A stretch of DNA of 64,000 bases from DATAAP01 sp041690495 (GCA_041690495.1 JAWLHE010000001.1:434001-498000); one strand, 5' to 3'. Positions 33,735 to 42,369 are shown, counted from the stretch's first letter. Notes: a model not told the origin generated them from the sequence alone. Made by a program: numbers and translations.

Positions 33735-34817
33735 CTAGGCCCGGGTGCGCGGCCCCGGCGAGTCGGTCCCGTTGCGCCACTCGTCGATGGTGCGGCGCGC
33801 GTCCGCGACGGCCAGACCGTCATAGAAGGCGAGGATGTTGTGGAGCTCGTGCGGATCGACGGACTTGTCGCCCGGCCGCGCCTGGCGCGCGAGCAGGAAG
33901 ATCGCCGCGAAATGCGCCTTCTCGACGCCGATCGCCTTGCAGGCGATCGCCAGCGGGCGGCCGCCGGGCTCGTAGAAGGCGCGGCGCGCGAGCGTCAGCC
34001 TGAGGCCGGCCTTGCGCGCGAGCAGGGCCTCGAACATCGCGATCTCGCCGGCGCGCAGAAGCTGCAGCAGCACGCCGGGATCGTCGTGCGATGCGGTATG
34101 CGCCTCCGGCTGCTCCGCATGCGCGGCGTTGGCGCTGCGCAGGCTGTCGGCCAGCGCTTCGTCGAGGAGCTTCGGGTCGACATCGAAATTGAGGACGATC
34201 TGGCGGCGCAGCGCGGCGGAAACCCACGCATACATGCGCGCGGCGAGGTCGGCATCGAGGTCCTGGCGGCGCACCAGCGGCCCCTGCAGCGATTCGGCCT
34301 TGCGCGAATGCTCGACCAGCCGCTCGAACGTTCGCCGCGCGATGCGCGCATTCGGGTTCTCGACCAGCGTGCGCATCACTTCGGGGTTGCCGGTCGAAAC
34401 CAGCGCCGCCGAGACGGTCTCGCTGACCTGCTGCCGCATCGCGATGGTCAGCTGATGCTGCAGGGTGCGCTGATGGATGATCTCGATCAGGTCGGCGTCG
34501 GCGAGCAGCTCGCACTCGGCGAGCACGGTCCGAGCAACGCCGATCTCGTCCTTGGCGAGGGCCAGGACCAGTTCGTGCGGCGCCTTGGGCTCGCGCGCCA
34601 GCCGCAGCGCCAGCGCGCGGCGCACCAGGACCTCGGCCTCGCGGACCAGATGGCGCAGGATGTCCGTCGCGATCTCGCGCTCGCGCTCGTTCGGCGGCTC
34701 GGTCTCGCTGAACATCAGATCGCCGATGCCGGCGACAAGGCGGGTCCGTGCCGCGGACGAGCCGTCGCGCGCCAGTGCGACCAGTTCCTGAATGCGTACC
34801 GATTCCTGTCCGGCCAT
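33735..34817 (-). CDS. DUF2336 domain-containing protein
   Basis: 360 aa. Predicted all-helical, with the DUF2336 pattern ATDILRHLVREAEVLVRRALALRLA, VAR.VLAECELLADADLIEIIHQ and VSAALVSTGNPEVMRTLVENPNARI. This family is almost confined to alphaproteobacteria and has no known biochemical activity. A perfect 12-bp inverted repeat ends 10 nt before the ATG and no Shine-Dalgarno sequence is visible there. Confidence 0.85.
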   Translation of the reverse strand: MAGQESVRIQELVALARDGSSAARTRLVAGIGDLMFSETEPPNEREREIATDILRHLVREAEVLVRRALALRLAREPKAPHELVLALAKDEIGVARTVLAECELLADADLIEIIHQRTLQHQLTIAMRQQVSETVSAALVSTGNPEVMRTLVENPNARIARRTFERLVEHSRKAESLQGPLVRRQDLDADLAARMYAWVSAALRRQIVLNFDVDPKLLDEALADSLRSANAAHAEQPEAHTASHDDPGVLLQLLRAGEIAMFEALLARKAGLRLTLARRAFYEPGGRPLAIACKAIGVEKAHFAAIFLLARQARPGDKSVDPHELHNILAFYDGLAVADARRTIDEWRNGTDSPGPRTRA

Positions 34818-34827
34818 CCGACTTGGC

Positions 34828-34854
34828 CCCGATAGTCGATCCTCGACTATCGGG
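34828..34854. promoter_or_regulatory. Perfect 12-bp inverted repeat upstream of DUF2336 gene
   Basis: CCCGATAGTCGA (34828-34839), 3-nt loop, TCGACTATCGGG (34843-34854). It ends 10 nt before the DUF2336 ATG on the minus strand. Either a transcription-factor operator or an RNA hairpin controlling translation; not followed by a T tract on the side that would make it a terminator. Confidence 0.7.
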
Positions 34855-34957
34855 CCGTTGCGATTAGGAAAGCGTTAAGCCCTCCGCGGTCGAACCGGCT
34901 GCGACCCGGCGCGACGTTTACCTGTAGTTAGCTCAATTGCGGCAAGACTTGCCCACC

Positions 34958-35269
34958 ATGCAGGTCCGACCCAGCGCTTCGATCCTTCTCGCCCTCTCCC
35001 GCGCCGGAGAGGGCGCGGCCATCCGCCCACCTGCAGCATCCGCGCCCGCGCCCGGGATGGCCGCCGCGGCACCTGTGGCGCGCGGCGTATCCAGCGACGC
35101 GGCTCGCGCCGCGGCGCGCGCGGCGTTCCAGGCGATCAAGGCGCCGCTGCCGAATGCGCACGGCGCGACGCAGGCCGTGACCCAGGCGGCGCCGGCCGCG
35201 CCGACGGCGCAATCGGCGGCCCCCGCAAAGATCCTGCCGCGCGGCAGCTTCCTCAATATCGTGATCTGA
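34958..35269 (+). CDS. Small Ala/Pro-rich protein of unknown function
   Basis: 103 aa from the ATG at 34958; a TTG at 34937 is an alternative. Starts MQVRPSASILLALSRAGEGA, has an Ala/Pro-rich middle, and ends with the compact motif ILPRGSFLNIVI. The defined end and its divergence from the DUF2336 gene argue that it is real, but codon bias alone could produce such a frame. No signal peptide or known domain. Confidence 0.5.
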   Translation: MQVRPSASILLALSRAGEGAAIRPPAASAPAPGMAAAAPVARGVSSDAARAAARAAFQAIKAPLPNAHGATQAVTQAAPAAPTAQSAAPAKILPRGSFLNIVI

Positions 35270-35328
35270 CAGGGCCGACCTTTTCCGGGGCGCTTGCCGG
35301 CCGCCGCACCACGGGTCAGATTAGGACG

Positions 35329-35880
35329 ATGACGACCGGGACCAACCGACCGGGGCCGTCGCTGCGCGCGGTTCCGGACGGCGACACGCGCGAGCGCCTG
35401 ATCTGCCCGGATTGCGGATTCATCCAATACGATAATCCGAAGGTCGTGGTGGGTGCAGTGGCACGCTGGCGCGACACGATTTTGCTGTGCCGCCGCGCGA
35501 TCATGCCGCGCAAGGGCTACTGGACCCTGCCGGCCGGCTACATGGAGCTGAACGAGAGCGCCATGGAGGGCGCCGCGCGCGAAGCGTGGGAGGAGGCGCG
35601 GGCGAAGATCGCCATCGACGGCCTGCTCGCGGTCTACAACATTCCGCGCATCAGCCAGGTTCAGCTCATCTTCCGCGCATCGCTCGTCGCGCCCGATGTC
35701 TCGGCCGGGCCGGAGAGCGAGGAAGTCGCGCTGTTCCGGTGGGACGACGTGCCGTGGCAGGACCTCGCCTTTCCGTCGGTCCGCTGGGCGCTCAACCACT
35801 GGCGCGAGGTCGGCGACGCGCGGGAGTTCACGACGCGGTCGAACCCGCCCGACGAGACCGGCGATTATCAGGGGCTTTAG
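35329..35880 (+). CDS. Nudix hydrolase with zinc-ribbon-like N-terminus
   Basis: 183 aa. A CPDC pair (26, 29) followed by GFIQYDNPKVVVGAV resembles NADH pyrophosphatase-like Nudix proteins, but the second Cys pair is missing. Nudix box at 70-91: G70, E76, R84-E85, E88-E89; the usual Gly two residues after the last Glu is Arg91. Hydrolyses a nucleoside diphosphate derivative; substrate unknown. Starts 59 bp after the Ala/Pro-rich gene. Confidence 0.88.
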   Translation: MTTGTNRPGPSLRAVPDGDTRERLICPDCGFIQYDNPKVVVGAVARWRDTILLCRRAIMPRKGYWTLPAGYMELNESAMEGAAREAWEEARAKIAIDGLLAVYNIPRISQVQLIFRASLVAPDVSAGPESEEVALFRWDDVPWQDLAFPSVRWALNHWREVGDAREFTTRSNPPDETGDYQGL

Positions 35881-35913
35881 ACCGCGAAGCGCAATGATTT
35901 CCATTTTCCTGCG

Positions 35914-35943
35914 TCGCCCGCGGGGCAAGCCCGGGCATGACGC
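35914..35943. repeat. REP-like fragment of the GTCATGCCCGG family
   Basis: CGCCCGCGGGGCAAGCCCGG followed by GCATGACG is the inverted form of the dispersed palindrome also seen at 41791-41852. It lies in the gap between the Nudix and EamA genes, near the 3' end of both convergent genes. Confidence 0.6.
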
Positions 35944-36017
35944 GGTGATTGATGGATCTGGAGCCGGACTCCCGCCGGACTCGGCCCGGGCCCGCCGCAC
36001 CGTGATCGGATTGTGCG

Positions 36018-36875
36018 TTAGAACAGCGCCGGGAAGTGCATCAGCAGCAGGCCGGTGACGACAAGCACGGCGGCCAGCATGCGGCGCATGCCGAAGGATT
36101 CGTGCAGGATGATGGTGCCGATCAGCGCGCCGAACAGCACCGAAGTCTCGCGCAGCGCCGCGACGTGGGCCATGCCGCCGACGCTGAGCGCCCAGATCGC
36201 CAGTCCGTAGCCGATCGTCGCGACGATGCCGCCGCCGACGCCGCGCCACCAGTACTGGCGCAGATGGTGCATGATCTTCGGCCCGCGCAGCCAGATCGCG
36301 AACAGCATGACCCACGGCCCTTCGAGCAGGTTGAGCCAGGCGATGTAGCTGAGCGCATTGCCGGCGGAGCGCACGCCCAGCCCGTCCGCGACGGTGTAGG
36401 CGGCGATCGTGACGCCGGTGGCGAGCGCATAGAGCGTCGGCCGCCATTCCTCGCCACGCGGCCAGCCCCTGGCGAGGGCCAGGCTGGCGATGCCAAACGA
36501 CACGAACAGCACGCCCAGCGATTCGCCGCCGGTCAGGTGCTCGCCGACCAGCACGCCCGAGAAGATCGCGACCAGCAGCGGGCCGGAGCCGCGCGCGATC
36601 GGGTAGACATGGCTGAGGTCGCCATGCGCATAGGCGCTGAGCAGGAAAAAATAATAGAAATTGTGGATGGCGATCGACAGCAGCAGCCACTTCCACGACT
36701 CGGGTGCCGGCAGCGGCACGAACGGGACCGCCAGCAGCCCGATCGCCGCGCCGGCGACCATGACCAGGCCCATCGAGACGAGCCGGTCGTTGTCGGATTT
36801 GACGATCGCGTTCCAGGTGGCGTGAAGAAGGGCGGAACAGAGGACGAGAACGACGACGATCAGGTCGAGCTTCAT
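36018..36875 (-). CDS. EamA/DMT-family transporter
   Basis: 285 aa, ten predicted helices in two EamA halves. N-terminal VLVLCSALLHATWNAIVKS and the end of half one ARGSGPLLVAIFSGVLVGEHL, mirrored by RETSVLFGALIGTIILHESFG in half two. Exports or imports small metabolites. The ATG overlaps the stop of the sugar kinase gene (ATGA), so a substrate related to sugar acids is a plausible inference. Confidence 0.88.
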   Translation of the reverse strand: MKLDLIVVVLVLCSALLHATWNAIVKSDNDRLVSMGLVMVAGAAIGLLAVPFVPLPAPESWKWLLLSIAIHNFYYFFLLSAYAHGDLSHVYPIARGSGPLLVAIFSGVLVGEHLTGGESLGVLFVSFGIASLALARGWPRGEEWRPTLYALATGVTIAAYTVADGLGVRSAGNALSYIAWLNLLEGPWVMLFAIWLRGPKIMHHLRQYWWRGVGGGIVATIGYGLAIWALSVGGMAHVAALRETSVLFGALIGTIILHESFGMRRMLAAVLVVTGLLLMHFPALF

Positions 36876-37840
36876 CTGGGCTTCTGATCGCTCGCGGCGG
36901 TTTCGAGTGGCGGAGTCGCATCGGCGGGAATGATGGCGCCGCGATGTTGCACGACCGCGGCGGCGAGGCGGTGCGCATGACGCGCCGCCGCTTCGATGGA
37001 GAGCCCGGCGATGCGTGCCGCGAGATAACCGCCGTTGAAGGCGTCTCCCGCCGCCGTCGTATCGACCACATTGCGTACCTCGACCGGCGGGACGCCAAGG
37101 ATCGCGCCGCGATCCGAGACGTGCGCGGCTTTCTCGCCGTTCTTGATCGCGATCTCGGCGACGCCGGCGGCGTGCAGGCGCCGGATCGTCGCGCGCGGGT
37201 CGGCGTCGCCATGCAGGGCCTGCTCGTCGCCGAAGGTCGGCAGCGCCAGATCGACCCGCTCGAGCACGGCGGCGAAGGTCCGGCATGCCGCGTCGGCATT
37301 CTCCCAGCCGCGCGGCCGGTAGTTGCTGTCGAAGGCGACGCGGGCACCGCGTGCCCGCGCCGCATCGAGCGCATCCGTCAGCCGCTTGCGCGCGGGCTCG
37401 TCCAGGATCGAAAGGGTGATGCCCGACAGGTAGAGCCAGTCATAGCCGGCGAGCCGTTCGGCGAGGGCGGATCCGGCGTCGCCGGCGAACATGTCGCGCG
37501 CCGCCGCTTCGCGTCGCCAGTAATAGAAGCTCCGCTCCCCGTGCGCGTCGGTGCGGATCGCATACAGGCCCGGCAGTCGGTCCTTCAACGTCGCGACCAG
37601 CCCGGTGCCGACACCCTCGCGCGCGAAGAACGCGCGCATCGCGGCGCTGTATGGATCGTCGCCGAGGGCGGTCGCGTAATCGACCCGGAGGCCCTGCGCG
37701 CGGCCGGCGCGCAACAGGTAGACCGCGGTGTTGAAGGTGTCGCCGCCGAAGGCCAGCTCGAGCCTGTCGTCGCCCAGGTGGCGCAGCTCGATCATGCACT
37801 CGCCGATCGAGGCGATGCGGGGTGAGGCGGAAGCGGGCAC
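36872..37840 (-). CDS. PfkB-family sugar kinase, 2-keto-3-deoxygluconate kinase-like
   Basis: 322 aa from the GTG at 37840 (AGGAC upstream); a TTG at 37888 is the longer alternative. PfkB signatures: ASIGECMIELR, LAFGGDTFNTAVYLLRAG and the catalytic VVDTTAAGDAFNGGYLA with the base Asp. The DTFNTA and SFYYWRREAAAR segments fit KdgK, which phosphorylates KDG before cleavage to pyruvate and glyceraldehyde-3-phosphate. No KDPG aldolase is nearby. Coupled to the EamA transporter. Confidence 0.85.
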   Translation of the reverse strand: MPASASPRIASIGECMIELRHLGDDRLELAFGGDTFNTAVYLLRAGRAQGLRVDYATALGDDPYSAAMRAFFAREGVGTGLVATLKDRLPGLYAIRTDAHGERSFYYWRREAAARDMFAGDAGSALAERLAGYDWLYLSGITLSILDEPARKRLTDALDAARARGARVAFDSNYRPRGWENADAACRTFAAVLERVDLALPTFGDEQALHGDADPRATIRRLHAAGVAEIAIKNGEKAAHVSDRGAILGVPPVEVRNVVDTTAAGDAFNGGYLAARIAGLSIEAAARHAHRLAAAVVQHRGAIIPADATPPLETAASDQKPR

Positions 37841-38213
37841 GGAAGTCCTGAACGCGGCCGGCAGTGTGCCAGTTCTAGGCTTCTTCAACGCCGGTTACAA
37901 CAATGCGCCAGCCCGGATTGCTGCATGCCAGCGCGGCGCGGAGTGCGGGCTGCATGCGGTCCTGGTCCGTCGGCGGACGGATCCTCTGCGGCCGTCCACT
38001 GCAGATCGTCTCGCAGATTCCGAAAGCAGGTCTGCATACCCATTCGGAGCAGGCGCTGCGCCTGTGGCCGTCGCAGGCGGGGCCCCCTTCGTGGCGGCGA
38101 AATTGAAGGGAACGCACCTTCAAGGTGGCGGCACTGTCGATGCGATATTGCCTGTCCGGGGCGGCACCATGATCGTCCGGGCAACCCGGAGGCCGGAGCG
38201 GAAATACACGCTC
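37841..38213. other. Intergenic stretch without a convincing gene
   Basis: About 370 bp between the sugar kinase and the terminator at 38214. Two overlapping leftward frames (37875-38123, 37885-38184) begin only with TTG, lack a Shine-Dalgarno and have no recognisable domain. I see nothing else. Confidence 0.5.
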
Positions 38214-38254
38214 AAAAGAAAAATGCGTCGGACGATCGTCAGACCGTCCAACGC
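38214..38254 (-). terminator. Strong rho-independent terminator of the 16-aa gene
   Basis: On the minus strand GCGTTGGACG, a 10-nt loop, CGTCCGACGC (10 pairs, one G-T), then ATTTTTCTTTT. It ends the short transcript that carries the lysine-rich micro-gene 58 bp upstream. Confidence 0.88.
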
Positions 38255-38311
38255 ATCCTGGAAGTTGGATTACGCGTAAATTCGTTCTTCTAACGCACCG
38301 AAGGAAGCAGC

Positions 38312-38362
38312 TTACTGCTTCTTCTTCGCGGTCTTCTTCTTGGCTTTCTTTTTCGCTGCCAT
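38312..38362 (-). CDS. 16-aa lysine-rich micro-protein
   Basis: ATG at 38362, TAA at 38312. The product is MAAKKKAKKKTAKKKQ: nine lysines in three runs. AAAGGAG lies 7 nt before the ATG (ideal spacing). A strong terminator follows 58 bp downstream. The sequence resembles the lysine-rich tails of histone H1-like proteins, so binding to DNA, RNA or membranes is plausible but unproven. It is too short for standard gene callers. Confidence 0.7.
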   Translation of the reverse strand: MAAKKKAKKKTAKKKQ

Positions 38363-38685
38363 GTTGTAACTCCTTTTTCCGATGAGCCGGACCGATAAGA
38401 ACGTTGGCCGGATGAGTCGCGGGCTTGGATCCTGCGGTCTCGTCCGCCGATCGACGTCCTTCCTACAATCGGATCCGAACACGTATAGAACGCCAGTAAA
38501 ATCAACCCCGTGTCAACAAAAATTCAATATGCGGGGGCAATGGGGCCGCTATCCACAATCTCTTGGGCCCACCGCTACACTTTGGCGTGGCAATAAATAG
38601 GTGACCCAGATGCGGGGTCCGAATGCGTGGAAACCCGCATGGAATCGAGGGTTTTTGCGCATCGGCAAAGCTTCGTGAGACGCGG
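38363..38685. other. AT-richer leader and intergenic region between ftsY and the micro-gene
   Basis: About 320 bp, less GC-rich than its surroundings. On the minus strand TTGACA (38516-38511) and TATACG (38488-38483) are present but not at ideal spacing for one promoter. GATGCGGG at 38608-38615 and CCCGCATG at 38634-38641 form an imperfect hairpin shortly after ftsY. No gene seen. Confidence 0.45.
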
Positions 38686-39597
38686 TCACGTGACGTCGAG
38701 AAGGCTGCGCGCGAACTCGTCGGGCTTGAAGGGCGCCAGGTCCTCGATGCCCTCGCCGACGCCGATTGCCACGACCGGCAGCTTGAATTTCTCCGCGATC
38801 GCGACCAGGACTCCGCCGCGCGCGCTGCCGTCGAGCTTGGTGACGACCAGCCCGTTGACATCGACGATCGACTTGAACGTCTCGACCTGGGCAAGCGCGT
38901 TCTGCCCGGTCGTGGCATCGAGCACCAGCAGCACGTCGTGCGGCGCCGCCGGATCCAACTTGCGGATGACGCGGATGATCTTCTGCAGCTCCGCCATCAA
39001 GTCCGCCTTGTTATGCAGCCGGCCGGCGGTGTCGATGAACAGCAGGTCGGCGCCTTGGGCCTTCGCCTGCTCGATGGCCTGATAGGCGAGCGCCGCCGGA
39101 TCGGCGCGCTCCGGGCCGGTCACGACCGGCACGTTCGCGCGCTCGCCCCAGATCCTGAGCTGGCTCACCGCCGCCGCACGGAAGGTGTCGCAGGCCGCGA
39201 TCATCACCTTCCATCCCGCATTGGCATAACCGTAGGCGAGCTTGCCGATCGTCGTGGTCTTGCCGCTGCCGTTGACGCCGACGACCAGCACGATGTGCGG
39301 CTTGAGCTCCTCCTTCGGGTCGAATGTCTGCGCCACCGGCGCCAGGACCTTTGCGATCTCCTCGGCGAAGACGCCGCGCACGGCATCGTCGTCGACTTTC
39401 TCGAAGCGTCGGCTGCGCAGCTGATCGACGACGCGGCCGGCGACCGCGGGCCCCAGATCGGCGGTGATCAGCGCGTCCTCGAGATCGCCGAGCGCTTCCT
39501 CGTCGAGCTTGCGGCCGCCGAGCGCCTGATGAATGCCGTCGACCAGCTTGTTCGACGATCGCGTCAGCCCGGTCTTCAGTCGGTCGAACCAGCTCAT
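38686..39597 (-). CDS. ftsY: Signal recognition particle receptor FtsY
   Basis: 303 aa from the ATG at 39597, overlapping the mtaB stop (ATGA). SRP receptor GTPase; docks SRP-ribosome complexes at the inner membrane. The N domain is followed by the G domain with GVNGSGKTTTIGKLA (P loop), DTFRAAAVSQL, FIDTAGRLHNKADLM, TKLDGSARGG and GVGEGIEDLAPF. The acidic A domain of E. coli is absent, normal for alphaproteobacteria. Its partner ffh lies 4 kb away. Confidence 0.96.
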   Translation of the reverse strand: MSWFDRLKTGLTRSSNKLVDGIHQALGGRKLDEEALGDLEDALITADLGPAVAGRVVDQLRSRRFEKVDDDAVRGVFAEEIAKVLAPVAQTFDPKEELKPHIVLVVGVNGSGKTTTIGKLAYGYANAGWKVMIAACDTFRAAAVSQLRIWGERANVPVVTGPERADPAALAYQAIEQAKAQGADLLFIDTAGRLHNKADLMAELQKIIRVIRKLDPAAPHDVLLVLDATTGQNALAQVETFKSIVDVNGLVVTKLDGSARGGVLVAIAEKFKLPVVAIGVGEGIEDLAPFKPDEFARSLLDVT

Positions 39598-40868
39598 GCG
39601 ATGTGTCCGATAAGTCCGCCGGCATCGGTGCCGGCGATCGTGGTGGAAACGATGCTGCCGGGTGCCGCGGTTCCGGCGAGCCGGACGCGGGCGAAATGCT
39701 CGCTGTAGCCGGCGGTGCCGCTGCGCTCGACCAGTACGCGCGCCGTGGTGCCGACCAGCTCTTTCTGGAATCGCGCCTGCGCCGCGGCGGCGGCCTCGCG
39801 CAGCCTCGCGGCGCGCGACCGGATTACCGGGCCCGGTAATTGCGGCATGCGCGCCGCCGGCGTGCCCGCGCGCGCCGAGAACGGGAAAACATGGACGAAG
39901 GCGAGCTTCATCTCGTCGATCAGTCGCAGTGTGTTCTCGAACATCGCCTCGGTCTCGGTCGGGAAGCCGGCGATCAGGTCGGCGCCGAGCGCGATGTCCG
40001 GTCGCGCCGCACGGGCGCGCGCGGCCGCCGCAAGCGCGTCGCCGCGGCTGTGGCGGCGCTTCATGCGCTTCAGGATCAGGTCGTCGCCGGCCTGCAGGCT
40101 GAGATGCAGGTGCGGCATCAGGCGCGGCTCGACGGCGAGCAGGGCGAACAGCTCGTCGTCGATCGCCGCCGGGTCGAGCGAGGACAGCCGCAGCCGCTCG
40201 AGCGCCGGCACCTCGCGCAGGATGCGCCGTGCGAGCGCGCCGAGCCGTGGCCGTCCGGCGAGGTCGCCGCCGTAGGACGCGATGTCGACGCCGGTCAGCA
40301 CGACCTCGCGATAGCCGCGCGCCGCGAGCGCCGCGATCTGTCCCGCCAGCCGGTCGGCCGGCACCGACCGGCTCGGCCCGCGCGCGAACGGAATGATGCA
40401 GAAGGTGCAGCGATGGTCGCAGCCCTGCTGGATCTCGACGAAGGCGCGGGTCTGGTCGGTGTAGCCGTCGAGCAGGTGATGCGCGGTCTCGCGCACCGTC
40501 ATGATGTCGGCGACGGCGACGCGTGGATGTTCCGCATCCGCCCACGTCTCCGCGCGCAGCTTCTCGGCGTTGCCGACCACGCGCGCCACCTCGGGCATCG
40601 CCGCGAAGCGCTCGGGATGGAGCTGCGCCGCACAACCGGTCACGACGATGCGCGCTTCCGGCCGCTCGCGCTTCAGGCGCCGGATCGCCTGGCGCGCCTG
40701 GCGCTCCGCCTCGCCGGTGACGGCGCAGGTGTTGACCACGACCACGTCGCGGGCATCGCGCGCGAGCCCGGCGATCACCGCCGATTCCTGGATATTGAGC
40801 CGGCAGCCGAAGGTGACGACGTCCACGGACGCCGATGCACTCGCGATGCGACGGGAATCGTCAGGCAC
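39594..40868 (-). CDS. mtaB: tRNA t6A37 methylthiotransferase MtaB
   Basis: 424 aa from the GTG at 40868. Converts t6A to ms2t6A at position 37 of tRNAs. An N-terminal UPF0004 domain (VVTFGCRLNIQESAVIA, NTCAVTGEAERQARQAIRR, VTGCAAQ) holds one 4Fe-4S cluster; the radical SAM motif CDHRCTFC holds the other. LSLQAGDDLILKRMKRRHSRGD and a C-terminal TRAM-like part complete the protein. It lies between dapF and ftsY. Confidence 0.94.
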   Translation of the reverse strand: MPDDSRRIASASASVDVVTFGCRLNIQESAVIAGLARDARDVVVVNTCAVTGEAERQARQAIRRLKRERPEARIVVTGCAAQLHPERFAAMPEVARVVGNAEKLRAETWADAEHPRVAVADIMTVRETAHHLLDGYTDQTRAFVEIQQGCDHRCTFCIIPFARGPSRSVPADRLAGQIAALAARGYREVVLTGVDIASYGGDLAGRPRLGALARRILREVPALERLRLSSLDPAAIDDELFALLAVEPRLMPHLHLSLQAGDDLILKRMKRRHSRGDALAAAARARAARPDIALGADLIAGFPTETEAMFENTLRLIDEMKLAFVHVFPFSARAGTPAARMPQLPGPVIRSRAARLREAAAAAQARFQKELVGTTARVLVERSGTAGYSEHFARVRLAGTAAPGSIVSTTIAGTDAGGLIGHIA

Positions 40869-40890
40869 GTGAGACCCGCACGATCCGGCG

Positions 40891-41724
40891 TCAGGCCGCT
40901 GCCTGCGGCAGCTCGCCCCTGAAGCTGAGCGCCACCGGGCCGGTCATCAGCACGTGGCCGTCCCTGAGCCACTCGATCTCGAGTTCGCCGCGCTCCAGCA
41001 CGATCGTCACCTTGCGGCCGGTCAGGCCGCGCCGCGCGGCGGCGACACCCGCAGCACAGGCGCCGGAGCCGCAGGCGAGCGTGATGCCGGCGCCGCGCTC
41101 CCAGACGCGGAGCTTCAGCCGGTCCGGTCCGATGATCTGCGCCACCCCGATATTCGCGCGCTCGGGGAACATGGCGTGATGCTCCAGCACCGGACCGAGC
41201 GCGGGCAGGTCGATCTTCGCCGCATCCTCGACGAAGAACACCGCGTGCGGATTGCCCATGTTTACCGCGACCGGGTCCTCGAGCGGACCCAGTGCCAGCG
41301 GCACATGGCTGGTGTCGCACGCCTCCTTCAGCGGAATTTCACGCCAGTCGAGCCGGGCGATGCCCATGTCCACGGTGACGCGGCCGCCGGGCGCGCGTTC
41401 GGCATCGAGCAGTCCGGCCGTCGTCTCGATCACCAGCTTGTCCCGCCCGCTCTCGCGCATCAGCAGGTCGGCGACGCAGCGCGTGCCGTTGCCGCACGCG
41501 CCCGACTCGCTGCCGTCGGCATTGAGGATGCGCATGAACACGTCGGCGAGCCGGGGCTTGGTCGGCTTCTCCAGGATCAGCAGCTGGTCGCAGCCGACGC
41601 CGCTGTGCCGGTCGGCGATGGCCTGCGCCTCGGCCTTCGACAGCGCGACCGGCCGCTCGCGCGCGTCGATCACGACGAAATCGTTGCCGAGCCCGTGCAT
41701 CTTGATGAAGGGACGTGATGCCAT
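40891..41724 (-). CDS. dapF: Diaminopimelate epimerase
   Basis: 277 aa from the ATG at 41724; the frame runs on into the repeat at 41791, which is not coding. Interconverts LL- and meso-DAP for lysine and peptidoglycan. Start MASRPFIKMHGLGNDFVVID is typical. The two catalytic cysteines are in GACGNGTRC and LACGSGACAAG. First of dapF-mtaB-ftsY, with 22 bp to mtaB. Confidence 0.96.
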   Translation of the reverse strand: MASRPFIKMHGLGNDFVVIDARERPVALSKAEAQAIADRHSGVGCDQLLILEKPTKPRLADVFMRILNADGSESGACGNGTRCVADLLMRESGRDKLVIETTAGLLDAERAPGGRVTVDMGIARLDWREIPLKEACDTSHVPLALGPLEDPVAVNMGNPHAVFFVEDAAKIDLPALGPVLEHHAMFPERANIGVAQIIGPDRLKLRVWERGAGITLACGSGACAAGVAAARRGLTGRKVTIVLERGELEIEWLRDGHVLMTGPVALSFRGELPQAAA

Positions 41725-41790
41725 GGCGCCGGATATATGGCACCGCCGGCAGGGAAAGCCAATGGCGTCAGTCGTGGCGGTTTCCATACT

Positions 41791-41852
41791 GTCATGCCCG
41801 GACTTGATCCGGGCATCCAGGCTGGATCGCCGGGTCAAGTCCGGCGACGACA
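41791..41852. repeat. REP-like element, two palindromic arms
   Basis: GTCATGCCCGGACTTGATCC-type arm at 41791 followed by a second arm GATCGCCGGGTCAAGTCCGG ending CGACGAC. Each arm is a small palindrome, and the pair is a well-known dispersed intergenic repeat of alphaproteobacteria. It sits between the divergently placed 3' end of the 3HAO gene and the 5' end of dapF. Confidence 0.8.
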
Positions 41853-41859
41853 ATAAGGG

Positions 41860-42369
41860 TCAGGGTTTCGCCATCATCGTTCCGCAGCTCCTGCAGGTGC
41901 GGAAATTTTCGTTATCGAAGAAGTTCTGGTAGGCCTGCGAGACGACGTCCTTGCCGTAGTCATCGACGAAGAACCGCTCCTCGTGCAGGAAATTGTCGCA
42001 GCTCGGACAGAACCACTGGAAGCGGTCGATCTCGCCGGGGCGGCGCTTGCGCTCCAGCACCAGCACGAAGGCGTCGGGTGGAAAGCGCGGCGAGTGCGGA
42101 ATGCCGGCGGGGGTGAAGATGGTCGAGCCCTCGGGAATGACGGCGATTTCCTCCTTGCCTGCGGGCGTGCGGTAGTGGAGCCGCATCTCGCCCCTGACCA
42201 TTAGCATGACCTCGTCGCTCGGGTCGATGTGGAATTCGCTCCGATACTCGCGGCCGCGCGCGAGGAAGCCCAGCGAATCCGAATCCTGCCACAGCACGCT
42301 GACCCGCTTGCCGCTTTCGCCGAGCGCGCGGGCGCGCTCGCGCAGATCGACGATCGGCATCTGGAACAT
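41860..42369 (-). CDS. 3-hydroxyanthranilate 3,4-dioxygenase
   Basis: 169 aa from the ATG at 42369 (GGGAG upstream). Cupin dioxygenase that opens the ring of 3-hydroxyanthranilate in the kynurenine pathway. Metal ligands are in EFHIDPSDEVMLMVRGEM (His, Glu) and GIPHSPRFPPD (His). The C-terminal FCPSCDN and FRTCRSCG pairs form the rubredoxin-like Fe site found in bacterial HaaO. The rest of the kynurenine/NAD pathway is not nearby. Same strand as dapF but separated by the REP element. Confidence 0.92.
   Translation of the reverse strand: MFQMPIVDLRERARALGESGKRVSVLWQDSDSLGFLARGREYRSEFHIDPSDEVMLMVRGEMRLHYRTPAGKEEIAVIPEGSTIFTPAGIPHSPRFPPDAFVLVLERKRRPGEIDRFQWFCPSCDNFLHEERFFVDDYGKDVVSQAYQNFFDNENFRTCRSCGTMMAKP

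Noticed and set aside
37875..38184. Two overlapping leftward frames of 82 and 99 codons
   Set aside because: Only TTG starts, no Shine-Dalgarno and no recognisable domain.
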